64,000 bases of DNA from Dermacentor variabilis. Lineage: Eukaryota > Arthropoda > Arachnida > Ixodida > Ixodidae. The position numbers and the translations under genes are program-made. The notes below the pieces were generated by a model. That model did not search any database and was not told the origin of the DNA. It saw only the letters and a list, made by a program, of their open reading frames with translations. Shown piece after piece: positions 1-9,125 of this stretch (within the stretch, counting starts at the first letter, position 1; every line of letters begins with the position of its first letter). The stretch is taken from contig NC_134568.1 of the NCBI RefSeq assembly GCF_050947875.1, forward strand, positions 195,374,853 to 195,438,852, read 5' to 3'.

Positions 1-203
1 TTTTAGAAAACAGCGGTATCTTGGATCTGTGCTAAATTTTAGTGTCCGCTGAAAGATACATCTATTACGTATTACTTTTTCTTCAAACTGGCCCCTGGTC
101 TGATTTAAGACGTTCAAGTGAACCAATGGAAAATGATCATTGCTGTAGACACAATAGATGGGAAGACGGTGCAAACTCTACCTGACCTGTCTCAACACTG
201 TAA

Positions 204-731
204 TGTCAACACGCGATACCACAGGGCGCGAATGTAACAGCCGGTGTCATATCTGATGTTGACCTAGAACTTCAAGAAGACGTTTTGAAAACCATGATCG
301 TTTGCACGCCACCTTGCAAAATCATCAGCGCTCGAAGGCTCGACTCGTTAATGTGTGTGAAGGTACTCTTTGACTGTGAAAAGCTACCTAGCCATATAAA
401 GGCTAGACTGGTGCGATATCCAGTTCGACCGTTCGTACCAAAGACTTTGCAGTGCCGTAAATGTCTAAAGATTGGACATGTACAGGACTACTGCAAAAGT
501 GTTGTGGTCTGTACCAAATGTGGAAAACATCACGACGTAACTTCTTGCGACAGTCCCACATCTCGCTGCTCTAACTGCGAAGGTGAACACTTGACAACAG
601 ACAAAGACTGTCCCACACTGAAGGAAAAGCTAAAAGCTCTGAAAAATAAAGCTAAAAAGACGGCATCAGGAGAGAATACACGTAGCCATAGCGTCCGTCC
701 AGTGGCTGCAAGTGCAAATGCCACAACTTAA
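204..731 (+). pseudogene. LINE A ORF1 (gag-like) fragment with three zinc knuckles
   Basis: Open reading frame fragment of the LINE ORF1 nucleic-acid chaperone. The frame is open from 204, upstream of the first ATG at 285, so the protein began earlier. Three cysteine-rich knuckles follow one another: CRKCLKIGHVQDYC (CX2CX4HX4C), CTKCGKHHDVTSC (CX2CX3HX4C) and CSNCEGEHLTTDKDC. The segment before them is the conserved basic stretch found in ORF1 of I-group elements. The tail is lysine- and serine-rich and stops at 729-731. Sequence from 732 to 1084 looks like decayed ORF1 C-terminus (a Ser/Arg-rich stretch near 1060-1084), cut by the element at 1086. The knuckles are seen directly; binding to element RNA is inferred from the family. 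Confidence 0.8.
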
Positions 732-1361
732 TATGTAACTGCAAGTTCGAAGAATAGCGCAGACACTGTGCATCGGAGGGAAGGGGGGAGGCGGTACTTC
801 TGCCTCTTAGCGACATCGTGGCCGGTGCTTCCATCGAAAGCATCATAACATGTCTCTACCGAGATCACGCCTCCGAAAGCGTCCGAACCAGCTTCTGCCA
901 AGGCCCCGTCTACAGCAGAAAACGCTGTAAATAGGGAGCCCAGAACGGTCTCAGTCAACGACGAAGCCCAGCTTATCAACCCTCTGTAGATGCTTGTCAA
1001 CACCATTAGGTCTCTGATTGCCGTTTGTCAGAAACCAGCAGCATTAGCCGCAGAACAACTTCTCAGAGCTCTCGTTCTAGTTCTACACTCTAAGAAAAAA
1101 AGGACTAAAAGGGGTAGGGAGGTTAGTCCTTTTGGGGACTAACTGATTTGCCACAACCATTAGTCCTTTTGGGGACGAACTGACATGGGATGAACTGTTA
1201 CTCCCCATGCGCTTACTCCTTCGGGGACTAACAGTTGCCCCTGCCTGATGGTCCTCAAGGGAGTAACTGTAATTCGTTCCGATGCTCCGCAAACGTGTAA
1301 TTAATTAAAATAGGCATTTATACTCTAATAAAAAAATTAATGAGCTGAAAAAAAAAAACGT

Positions 1362-1440
1362 GCCCAACAGCACGATTCGAACTCACGTCCTCTCGCTCAC
1401 AAGTCAGGTACTCTAACCACTTCACCACGCCGCTTGCTTG
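1362..1440 (-). repeat. tRNA-derived sequence (SINE head or tRNA pseudogene)
   Basis: On the minus strand an A-box-like segment (TGGTGAAGTGGTTAGAGTA) is followed by a B-box GAGTTCGAATCG, then by a run of more than ten T, a Pol III terminator. The middle resembles an anticodon arm (CCTGACTTGTGAGCGAG). The acceptor strands do not pair, so this is not a functional tRNA. It is a tRNA-derived SINE head or pseudogene nested within the TIR element. Confidence 0.5.
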
Positions 1441-1627
1441 GCAAGACGGGCTATTTCGACAAGGTTAAGCATGGGAACGCAAGTGCGGCAATATAAAAGT
1501 GACTGTATTTTGTGCAAGCTATGCAGTCAGAGTCTAACGGTGAGTGTACTTGCAACCATAAGCGACTGCGAAAAGAAATCAGCCCGAGTATTTTTAGGGT
1601 GATTTAAACTGAGGCACTACGCCATGC

Positions 1628-1728
1628 ATACGTGTAGCGAGCTCAAACGGGGCACCGAAGACGACAGAGAAGGGCAATTTCTCTGTCGCTTAGCGCGTGC
1701 CGTTTGAGCTACACATCGCTTCAGTTCG
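1628..1728. repeat. Inverted repeat inside the TIR element
   Basis: The left arm contains GTGTAGCGAGCTCAAACG followed by a GACGACAGAGAA block. The right arm contains TTCTCTGTCGCTTAGC followed by GCCGTTTGAGCTACAC. The arms are near-complements of roughly 40 bp around a short spacer near 1675. No coding capacity. The CTCTGTCG block resembles the foldback at 6651-6754. Confidence 0.55.
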
Positions 1729-2252
1729 CAACCTCCTTGGAACGGAAGGAACTTAGGTACTATAGACCAAGAAAATCTAGCCGTCTATCAGTGACTTGCG
1801 CGTTTAATGTGTATCGCTCACTTATGGGGTGCGCACGAAGGGCATGCCTCTTCACATTCCAGTTTTAAGTTTCACGTAATTTTCTCACGAAGAGGCAAGG
1901 TGCTGCTTTGCATGTAGTTCAATAGACAATGCACGAACTTCGAACCATTCACGATTTATAGACAATACCGTTTTCGCCGCATCGTTCCATGACACGGACG
2001 AAAACAGCGAAGTGCCTGGGGAGTAACTGTTGCCGTTCGTCCTCCCATTGCTCTCTTTCCGAGCAGGGACTAAACACTTACTCTCCGAAATTTGCACACG
2101 GCCCGCACATTCATGCAGTTAGTCCTTTGAGGGACGAAAGCGCCCTTTTTAGGACTAACGGCGCAGTTACTCCCGTTTTCCCCGGGATTTTTCTTAGAGT
2201 GTAGACGGCCTTCACTAGAAACAATATGAACACTTGTCGAAAGCATCGTCCA

Positions 2253-3119
2253 TTTGTGCTGCAATAGAATGTCATATCCCTACGACCGCGGCATGCTGAT
2301 CTAGTCCTTCGGTACCTCGCAATGAACACCCCGCCAGATGTTATAGCCCTTCAAGAAACCAATGTAAGAAAAGAATTTAGACTTCCATGCTTCGTAGGCG
2401 TCCACAGTTACACTCGACGCACACTGCCAGCATGTGGTACTTTCCAGTGCACGGACGTCATGCATCCACGAAATGGCGCAAAATCATCGTTATACGTACG
2501 AGCTCACCTACAATTAGCAGTTATTGACACAGGTGACACCTGCGACGCCGATTTCGAATGTGCGGCTGTTGCTACAAGTCTCAGGGATACAACGACGACT
2601 GTGGCAAGCATATATTATCGACCGACGTGGTCTTCAGACATCACATTACTGGAGTGCTTAGTCTCTCGTTGCGGCCCACCATTTGTGCTGTGCCGAGACT
2701 TCTATGCTCATCATCCTCGCTGGTGTTCTCGTCCACAAGACAGTCATGGCGTGGAGGTCAGTGAATTTATTGTTAGACATTATCTACAAACCTTCAATGA
2801 CGGCTCACCTATATTTGTCGGCAGAGGAAAGGAACAATCCACCATAAACCTTGCGATATCAACCAGAGATGTGCGTCTGGTCTGGTCATGTGAAGTTGAC
2901 CCATGGGGCTCAGATCGCCTACCAGTTTGGTTGGTTCCAGAAGATGCTCCTAGTCGCCAGACTGCCGCCTACGCTGTGACAAATTGGGACAATTTCCGTC
3001 AGCTGATTTCAAGGGCGCTATCACACGACAAGCTGTTCAAACTGCTGTATGAGTGTCTACAACAAGCTACGGTATCTCGACGGCGGCGCATAAACGAAAC
3101 CCTGATCTTCAGCTCTTGA
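2253..3119 (+). pseudogene. LINE A ORF2 endonuclease (APE-like) domain, inactivated
   Basis: N-terminal part of ORF2, which would nick target DNA. The domain order is visible: the opening strand at 2253 carries an in-frame stop, then DVIALQETN with the catalytic Glu, then YYRPTW, then the position where GDFNAHH is expected reads CRDFYAHHPRW, and the closing motif reads GSDRLPVW where GSDH is usual. Loss of the metal-binding Asn and of the final His would abolish nicking. The open frame starts at ATG 2322 and ends at 3119, where a frameshift moves the linker into another frame. Confidence 0.8.
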
Positions 3120-3830
3120 GGCTACGCGCATGTCGAGGCCACGCTTACAGGAGGGAGCAGCGCTCTAAACGAAGCCCTGATTCGACGGCATATAACCGCC
3201 TAGATGCAGCTATACGGCGCCACACAAAACAACATCGTCGAAAGAGCTGGCCCGCACTTTGCAGTTCGCTGCATACGGCAAGTGGTTTCGGAAGTGTACG
3301 GCGCATACTGGACGGCTCTCCGAACTCCTGAGATCTGCACGAATCCAACTGCTGCTTTGTGCGTAACGACCGGCCGGTCGCTAAAAGTTCTCGCGGAAGC
3401 ATTTGCTGACCATTTTGTAGCTGATGTCAGGAGCCAACACAAATGGCGACCTTAATTATCTGACAAGTCACAGTACCATATAACCTCTTGCTATCGCCCT
3501 GCTTGCGAGATGGATGAGAAAGACTCTTCCGAGGAGCTACATACGCTATGCGCTTAGCTTTTCTAAATGCCGCACTGCCCCAGGAGAAGGCGGTGTTACT
3601 TACCAAGCCTTACGAAACATTGGTGAGGACGATTATAATGGAGTGTGGCGAACAAATCTGATCACCAATGAATGGAAATCATCTGGTGTGATACCTATTT
3701 TAAAGCCCGGGCGTCCTGCAAAACACCTCAAGTCTTACAGGCCAATATCACTAACATCTCATGTTATCAAGCTGATGGAACTAATGGTACTGTTTCGTCT
3801 AGGTAGCAGAGTACAGGAGCTGAATTTTTT
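3120..3830 (+). pseudogene. LINE A ORF2 linker and N-terminal half of reverse transcriptase
   Basis: From 3119 the homology moves to the frame open from 3053 to 3331: an Arg-rich linker with HAYRREQRSKRS, typical between endonuclease and RT in this group. After further frameshifts near 3410-3510 the frame 3514-3830 shows RT blocks: GGVTYQALRNIG (block 1), SSGVIPILKPGRP (block 2) and SYRPISLTSHVIKLMELMV (block 2a). It then breaks off after QELNF at 3823-3830, where a foreign element begins. The missing continuation resumes at about 4685, so the two halves belong to one RT. Confidence 0.8.
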
Positions 3831-4673
3831 AGAGCGCAGCTCTTTGGCGTCCGTTCCTGGGTTTCGCGTCGTCGTCGTCGTCGGCGTCGTCGTCGGCGTC
3901 GTCGTCGGCCTCGTAACCAGCTCCGCCCCCCTTTCATCCCCCCAGCGCTAGCAGCGACCGACTGATACCGCTGGATGCCGCTGACGCCGCTAGAGAGTCA
4001 AGATAACGTGACTGCATAGAACACCGTCGCCGCCATGCAGAAAGAGTATCAGTCAAAGGCATCAGTCAGTCGCTGCTATCTCTTCCCTCCTCCCTTTATC
4101 GTGTTGTCCGCTTGCTGCGCGCGCTTCTGCCCCCATCGTTTGCCGCTGGGTGTACACGCCGCCCCCCTCCGCTTCCGCTTACTGCTGGTTGCTCTCGACG
4201 GCGGCGATGAGCCTCCGCTTCGGCGGCGCGAACTGCAGGGTCTTCTCGGCGGCGGCGATGAGCTTCTGCTTCAGCCTCGCTTACTGCTGGTTGCTCTCGA
4301 CGGCGGCAATGAGCCTCCGCTTCGGCGGCGCGAACGGCAGGGTCTTCTCGGCGGCGGCGCTTAGCCTCTGCTTCCCCCACGGCTGTGACAACCTCGCGAG
4401 GCACTTGTATAGATCTCGTCTTTGAGAATCGAGCATTGGTGTACCAAGTCGAACATATATCAGTCTATTTCTCCGACCACAAAGCTTCCTTCATGACTGT
4501 CAAGAACTGTTAGTGGAGTCTTTGTTAAAGGAATACGTGTGAAAAATAAAAGAAAAATTCTGTGATAGCGCATACATGTGTTGCTCGATTTCTTTGCCTC
4601 AATCTATCCAAAAGGTGAAACAGCTTATTTGCTGCGCTCAAATTTCGCATTAGGAAGTAACGTAATCGTCGGT
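3831..4673. mobile_element. Insertion of a two-copy element family (copy 1) splitting the RT
   Basis: The element begins AGAGCGCAGCTCTTTGG, ends with CTGCGCTCAAATTTCGC and GTAATCGTCGG, and is flanked by AATTTTTT (3823-3830) and a similar T-run (4674-4682), a plausible target duplication. Removing it rejoins the RT in frame (QELNF to LDVMSGFRRRRS). Both termini recur at 27,844-28,379. The subterminal GAGCGCAGCTC / GCTGCGCTC are inverted repeats. The interior has a GTC-rich run (3868-3912) and a minus-strand frame of 17-residue repeats. The class is unclear: read on the minus strand, it could be a retroposon ending in a short A-run. Confidence 0.7.
4096..4404 (-). CDS. Arg/Glu-rich 17-residue repeat protein fragment
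   Basis: A minus-strand frame of 102 codons. It contains about four tandem copies of a 17-residue unit, roughly AEAEAHRRRREDPAVRA, alternating with a variant ending EQPAVSE. At DNA level this is a 51-bp tandem array. Such charged repeats suggest helix or nucleic-acid binding. They resemble the idea of STPR-type peptide repeats, but the unit here is 17 residues rather than 23. The ATG near 4404 is only the first Met in frame. Whether it is translated is unknown; the array may persist as a minisatellite. It lies wholly inside the 3831-4673 element. Confidence 0.35.
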   Translation of the reverse strand: MPREVVTAVGEAEAKRRRREDPAVRAAEAEAHCRRREQPAVSEAEAEAHRRRREDPAVRAAEAEAHRRRREQPAVSGSGGGRRVHPAANDGGRSARSKRTTR

Positions 4674-4687
4674 AATTTTTTTTCTTG

Positions 4688-5735
4688 ATGTCATGAGCGG
4701 CTTTCGTCGCCGCCGTTCAGCCCTCGACAGCATTGCAGATATCGCTTGAATCTGCTAGAAAAAACAAGCACTCTGTATATATGCCATTCCTAGACATACA
4801 GCAAGCATTTGATTCGGTACCACATAGGGCAATTGTTCTCGCACTTATGACTGCTGGAGTTTCGCGTCGTTTGCTTCGTTTTGTGGGTCATTTTCTATCT
4901 GAGCGCAAAATAAAAGTGCGCGTTGGAGGAGCAACAAGTGAACCTCGCATTGTTAAGTGTGGCGTTCCGCAAGGCAGCGTCTTAACGCCGCTAATCTTCA
5001 ACAACGTTCTTGCTGGACTTCCAAGCTGGTTGCCTCAAGAATGTGACTTTTCAATAGGCATATCAATCTATGCTGATGACATCGCACTGTGGATCAGTGG
5101 TCCTTTGCGCCACGGTCCACGTCTTCGTGGAATCTTGCAGATAGCTGTGAATGTCACATCAGAGTAGGTGGATGAAGTTGGTCTGCAGATTTCATCCGCT
5201 AAGTCAGCCGCAATTCCGTATCATCCTAGACAACGCGCTCGTCGAACGATGAGCCGGCTTATACCTCGGAGATACACTGATAGATGTGTACAGCAACACC
5301 GCTACCTGGACGTAATTATCGATGATCGCCTATCATGGCGCCCTGCAGTCCCCTCTGTGCGGCGCAAATCGCAGTCCCTACTCAGATATGTGGCCGCCTT
5401 CCTGCCTTTCCTTCTCCACTTTTTCCTTCCTTCCTTCCTTGACTGCTAGTGGCAATGGCTGTGACCAGATGACAGCATTACAGGTATATCAATCATCTGC
5501 ACTTCCTGGCGTGTTGTATGCCTTGCCAGTGTTGAACGTGCCGCCTAGTTTGGTGATTCAATTTCAACGGTACCATCGTGTAATTCTTGGCTTACCTATA
5601 GGGAGACACAGTCTGTTCCATTACTCACTGAAGCAGACCTGCTGCCCCTGAGGCTGCAAGCAGACCAGAGAGCGTTATACCACGCAGAGCATCTGCACCC
5701 AGCATCAGATGGACAAGCACTTATTAACCGGCTGA
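4688..5735 (+). pseudogene. LINE A reverse transcriptase, palm and thumb
   Basis: Continuation of the RT after the insertion. MSGFRRRRSALDSIADIA (with an in-frame stop) leads to FLDIQQAFDSVPH with the first catalytic Asp, CGVPQGSVLTPLIF, and SIYADDIALWISG with the YADD box intact. The frame stops at 5165-5167, continues in the next frame with thumb sequence (RRYTDRCVQQHRYLDV), and is broken again near 5400-5450 by a CTTC-rich stretch. LPGVLYALPVLNVPPSLV and RVILGLPIGRHS match the post-RT region of this LINE group. The core residues survive, but the scattered breaks preclude a product. Confidence 0.85.
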
Positions 5736-5889
5736 TTCAGCGACCGTTCACTCGCATGGGGAAAATGGCGGCATTGTTCGTTGCCATTGCTGGCAGTTCA
5801 GAAGATACGATGTCACTGACAATTCCTCAGGAACACAACAACAAATTCATCTTTCGATTCCCGATATACACAAACAGTCTGACCAGCCC

Positions 5890-6640
5890 GTTGTGGCACT
5901 ATTCCAGTTGGCTGAGCTGCATTTGTTTGAAAAATATGGAGAACATTTTAAAGTATTTACGGACGCATCGGTAAGCAGCGACACTCAAGGCGGTGTAGCA
6001 GCTTCCTTCTGCCCTACGACTCACATGAGAAGGGTGTTTCGAATGGCTCATCCATCCTCATCAACAACTGGGGAGCTGGCAGCGATTGATGTTGCTCTGG
6101 AGTACGTACAGGAAGAAATAAGCACATCGAAGGTCGTCATCCTTTCTGACTGCCGTGCTGCCCTTAGCAGACTGTTGAGAAAGGACGCCAATAGCCAAAT
6201 TCTACGCAATATAATAGAGTCCGCCGACAAAATTAGTTCTCGTGTGGTGTCCCTCACTAACAAGTCGGTACCTTTGCACGTGGGTATTCCTGGAAATGAA
6301 GAGGCTAATCGCCTCGCTTTAACATGTGCTCACAAAGGGAGGGACTGCCCAGAACTTTCTTGTGTGATTGACAACGCCCGTGTGTTAATCCGCCGATACC
6401 TCATAAAGCAGCACGCAGACCACCGTGTTGCAAACGGTACGTTCCCTCCGCTTGTTCGTGGTCGTGCCTTGCCTTGCAGTGCTCAAGCACTGTTAGTGAA
6501 ATTAAGAGTTGGCTCTGTGTTGGTGCGCGAATGCTTCTATCCTCGAGGAGGTGTGGACAGTCTGTCGTGTACGTCCTGTGGCTCCTGTGAGACACTCGAA
6601 CACCTTATATTCGAGTTGAAAGAGCGTAGGTTTGGGCATG
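5890..6640 (+). pseudogene. LINE A RNase H domain and start of C-terminal zinc finger
   Basis: RNase H type I fold remnant that would degrade the RNA strand of the hybrid. The motifs in order are FKVFTDASVSS (first Asp), TTGELAAIDVAL (Glu), VVILSDCRAALSRL (second Asp) and PLHVGIPGNEEANRLA. In the last motif the usual catalytic Asp is Asn, predicting loss of activity. The frame is open from 5893 and ends in the C-terminal knuckle CTSCGSCETLEHLIFE. There the final Cys-Pro is displaced by the foldback insertion at 6617. Confidence 0.85.
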
Positions 6641-6762
6641 TTGGTATTCCATAACTTTTAGGTTTTTAGCGCACAAAAAGGGACGACAGACAGAGGTACC
6701 GCGTCGTACCTCTGTCTCTCGTCCCTTCTTGTGCGCTAAACACCTAAAAGTTATATTGGAGT
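6617..6762. mobile_element. Foldback element with 49-bp inverted arms in LINE A
   Basis: The arms at 6651-6699 and 6706-6754 are near-perfect complements (core AGCGCACAAAAAGGGACGAC versus GTCCCTTCTTGTGCGCT) around a 6-base loop. The left side carries 34 further bases before the arm. TTATATTCGAGT (6605-6616) and TTATATTGGAGT (6751-6762) look like a 12-bp target duplication with one mismatch. Removing the insert restores the LINE zinc finger ...HLIFECPGF. No coding capacity. Confidence 0.75.
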
Positions 6763-6938
6763 GTCCCGGATTCGTCACACAACGTGCACTGCTAATTAAG
6801 GAATATGGACTGATTGGACTCAAGTGTACGACCCTTGACAATTGCCTGTTTCCGAGAGGGAGTGCTGCTCAACGCAACCAGAGCAATAGATCCTTGCTAA
6901 CTTTCATGCAGAAAACTGATTTGGCCTGCCGTTTATAG
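6763..6938 (+). pseudogene. LINE A ORF2 C-terminal tail
   Basis: Immediately after the foldback the ORF2 tail resumes: ECPGFVTQRALLIKEYGLIG, then LFPRGSAAQRNQSNRSLL, FMQKTDLACRL and a stop at 6936-6938. It supplies the last Cys of the knuckle begun at 6570. The sequence is intact over about 58 codons. The following 3' UTR (6939-7138) is pyrimidine-rich. Confidence 0.8.
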
Positions 6939-7137
6939 ACATTTCTCTCGTGTTCCTACTTTCTTTTGTCCGTGTCTCTGTCATCTGTTTGTTTCCTGTT
7001 TTGTTTCATATTTTCTTCTCCTCTTCTCCTTTTTTCATTCGCTCCCCCCGAAAGAGTAGCCAGACATTGTGGCCCTTTCGGTAGCATTTATCAGCTTGCT
7101 CCCTCCCTGCTTCCTTTGTGTGCATATGTTTCCATAT

Positions 7138-7138
<1 letters not shown>

Positions 7139-7222
<84 letters not shown>

Positions 7223-7236
7223 TAATAATAATAATA
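7139..7236. repeat. (TAA)n microsatellite
   Basis: About 30 perfect TAA units followed by degenerate AAT/TTAAT to about 7270. I-type LINEs can end in TAA repeats, so this could mark the LINE A 3' terminus. Alternatively it expanded inside the 3' UTR, since a LINE-like terminal motif lies further on at 7521. Confidence 0.95.
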
Positions 7237-7520
7237 TTAATAATAATATTAATAGTTTTAATAATATTGTAAGCTTGTCAAAAGTTCATGCGGTATGTTA
7301 TGTTTGGGTCTACTTACGGTCTGTGCACTCGTTTGTGGAATTGAACTTCGGAAAATGCGAAGCACATGTGTTTGCATATGCAACTGTATACATTTTCACC
7401 TTCTGTGGGTCCCTGGATTCTCGTACGTAATTTCGTGATATTGCTGACTGTCTGTTTTTGTGATTCTTTTGTGCTGCTTATTGTTATAAATTTTGAGACA
7501 ATATCTTTCATTTCCAATCG

Positions 7521-7567
7521 ACAAGGAGTAGACGGCGCCGCATGAAGGCGCCAAGCTCTCTTATCCT
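7521..7567 (+). other. Putative LINE 3'-terminal motif (GC hairpin)
   Basis: AAGGAGTAGACGGCGCC is followed by an 8-base loop (GCATGAAG region), then GCGCCAAGCTCTCTTATCC. The GGCGCC blocks can pair. The same order and spacing (AAGGAGCAGCCGGCGCC, loop, GGCGACAAGATCTCC) occurs at the 3' end of LINE B at 34,418-34,461 on the minus strand. The likely role is as recognition element for the LINE RT (inference). Confidence 0.45.
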
Positions 7568-8093
7568 GCCAATAAAGAAAACATGGCTGGCACTCTGCGG
7601 GCGCTTTTGGTGCAATTGACAACCTGACACTAAAAACAAGATTAAAGTGATAGGAGTAACTGTGGAACTGAACGTCAGCTTGATGGAAAGCAATATGAGC
7701 ATCATGTAAAAATGGTGAAGTATAGGTGAACAGCGATGTAATAGATTAATATGTTTCTTCAATATTTATGTAAACATGGTGTAAGGTCGCTCTGATTGTT
7801 CGTGTTCTTAAGTGTCACGAATCGGCCACGTGCTTTGTGTATAGAGAGGGGGTTCACTTCCCCCCATGTCAGCGGGGCAACAGTTGCTGTGTTATGTGGG
7901 GTCACAGGCATCGCGCGGTGTTGGATGACGCGTCGCGGCAGGCGCCAGGAGGGCGAGTGCCGATTCCGGGAAGTCGGTATTGTGCGCACGGTGTTGGCAG
8001 TCCGCCGACGGTCACACGAGTCCACACAGACCAGCCTTGAAAGGGACCGCTGTACACGGTATTGTGGGTCTGGCTCCCGAGTACCTGACTAAT

Positions 8094-8110
8094 TGGAGGC
8101 GCCGCCGAGG
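8094..8110 (+). other. Possible LTR-retrotransposon primer-binding site
   Basis: TGGAGGCGCCGCCGAGG begins with TGG, as a site complementary to a tRNA 3' end should, and resembles the GGAGG...CCGAG primer sites of some arthropod Ty3/Gypsy elements. No matching LTR pair could be aligned on both sides, so this is tentative. The upstream 7800-8090 is GC-rich and unassigned. Confidence 0.3.
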
Positions 8111-8133
8111 TTAAGAAGGGCTTAGCAACTTTG

Positions 8134-8253
8134 ACCCCGTGCCGCATGTACTGAGCAGGGACCTATTCTTCTAACCCCGGGCCACATGTACTGAGCAGGG
8201 ACCTATTCTTCTAACCCCGTGCCGCATGTACTGAGCAGGGACCTATTCTTCTA
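8134..8253. repeat. 40-bp tandem repeat, three copies
   Basis: Units at 8134-8173, 8174-8213 and 8214-8253 each read ACCCC..GCC.CATGTACTG, then AGCAGGGACCTATTCTTCTA. Copy 2 differs from the others by two bases. The array lies just downstream of the possible primer-binding site, where retrotransposon leaders often carry short tandem repeats. Confidence 0.95.
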
Positions 8254-8652
8254 CGCGTCCGGAACGCAATCGCCAGCCTCGTTGTTGGGTGCGACTGCCT
8301 GTGTGGTGTCGAAGGCCAGCTTACAGTGCACGCTGTAGAGATGCGGTGCACACGTGAAGAGTGCATTCGGACGGCGTCGTCTTGGAAACACGCACTCGGA
8401 GAACTTTGTCTTCTAGACAATAAGTTTGAAGGACAAGGAGGGCCATCAGTCTCCCACGCGGACAAACTTTGAGTACGACCGCACTACGTGGTATCGATGC
8501 CCCTGCTTCCGAGACATTTGCGGCCTAGAGACGCCCTTGGGATTTGAGGCGGCCTAGCGATAACTTGTTCGGGCCAGGCGTGTTTTGCTGAGCCCGTCAC
8601 TAACTACGGAGAAATGAGAGGGCAATGGAGTTTTAGGGAAGAAGGAAAAGAG

Positions 8653-9125
8653 CTTTGTTTTCCAATATGTTTATTTTTAAAGAGTAAGCCGATCCCTGGG
8701 GGTTGTGGCTTAACAAACGGTTGACTCTGATTGGCAACTGAAGTTGTGGGACGGGCCAACGGCCCTACCGCCTTGTTTGCTTTGTATATTTGGGCTATAA
8801 AAATCGGGACGACATACTGTCCCTTAGACTTGGCTGAAATCAGGATTGCTGATAGATCAGTGAGCCTCCGTGCTATGTACGTTAAAACGAGTCTGGGCTC
8901 TAACAGTCATTGAGACAGTCGAAGAGTGAGACTTTGTTTCTCAATTGTTCAAATTTGTATTGTATTTGTTTTACCTGCCATGTATATAGAAAAGTTTACG
9001 TATAAATATTTCTTGTACATCTGATCTCATCGCTTCCTGCCTGCATTTGATCAACGACTGCCGATCATCGTCCGAGAAGCTTCAAGTTCCAACGGTGAAG
9101 CGAGGACAGAGAACGAACGAAACTT
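8653..9125 (+). mobile_element. Candidate LTR or LTR fragment
   Basis: A purine tract AGGGAAGAAGGAAAAGAG (8635-8652) is followed by sequence with a TATA box (TATAAAAAT, 8796-8804) and a downstream A/T-rich region with TATAAATATT near 9000. This is the layout polypurine tract, U3, R, U5. No second LTR, TG...CA boundary or target duplication was found and no gag-pol frame is visible, so the call is weak. 9126-9440 shows nothing beyond a short CTA run (9304-9321). Confidence 0.3.

Larger units (their letters stand above)
1086..2201. mobile_element. Non-autonomous TIR element inserted in LINE A, flanked by TA
   Basis: The ends are perfect inverted repeats: CACTCTAAGAAAAA at 1086-1099 and its complement at 2188-2201. 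Both are bounded by the dinucleotide TA (1084-1085 and 2202-2203), as expected for Tc1/mariner-type integration. Inside each end lie arrays of short motifs such as TTAGTCCTTTTGGGGAC and GGGAGTAACTG in both orientations (about 1105-1275 and 2015-2180), giving strong foldback potential. No transposase frame is present. The middle (1290-2000) carries a tRNA-related segment and a separate hairpin, so other repeats may have landed in it. The insertion lies between LINE A ORF1 and ORF2, so it is younger than the LINE. Confidence 0.75.
1..7585 (+). mobile_element. LINE A: degenerate two-ORF LINE with RNase H (I/LOA/Jockey-like group)
   Basis: A non-LTR retrotransposon that would encode an RNA-binding ORF1 protein and an ORF2 with AP-like endonuclease, reverse transcriptase and RNase H for target-primed reverse transcription in the nucleus. 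Collinear domain remnants run from the window edge: ORF1 zinc knuckles (204-731), endonuclease (2253-3119), RT in two halves (3120-3830 and 4688-5735), RNase H (5890-6640) and C-terminal tail (6763-6938). Several frameshifts and stops show it is dead. It is interrupted by three insertions at 1086-2201, 3831-4673 and 6617-6762. The 5' end may lie outside the window. I place the 3' end near 7585 because a motif at 7521-7567 recurs at the 3' end of LINE B; the alternative end is the TAA run at 7139. RNase H excludes RTE, CR1 and L1; the exact clade needs a phylogeny. Confidence 0.85.

Noticed and set aside
1362..1440. Functional tRNA gene
   Set aside because: Boxes are present but the acceptor stem does not pair; better explained as SINE head or pseudogene. 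The same holds for 31,750-31,825 and 32,395-32,465.
7139..7236. TAA run as definite 3' end of LINE A
   Set aside because: Plausible for an I-type LINE, but the motif shared with LINE B lies 280 bp further on, so the end is left open.
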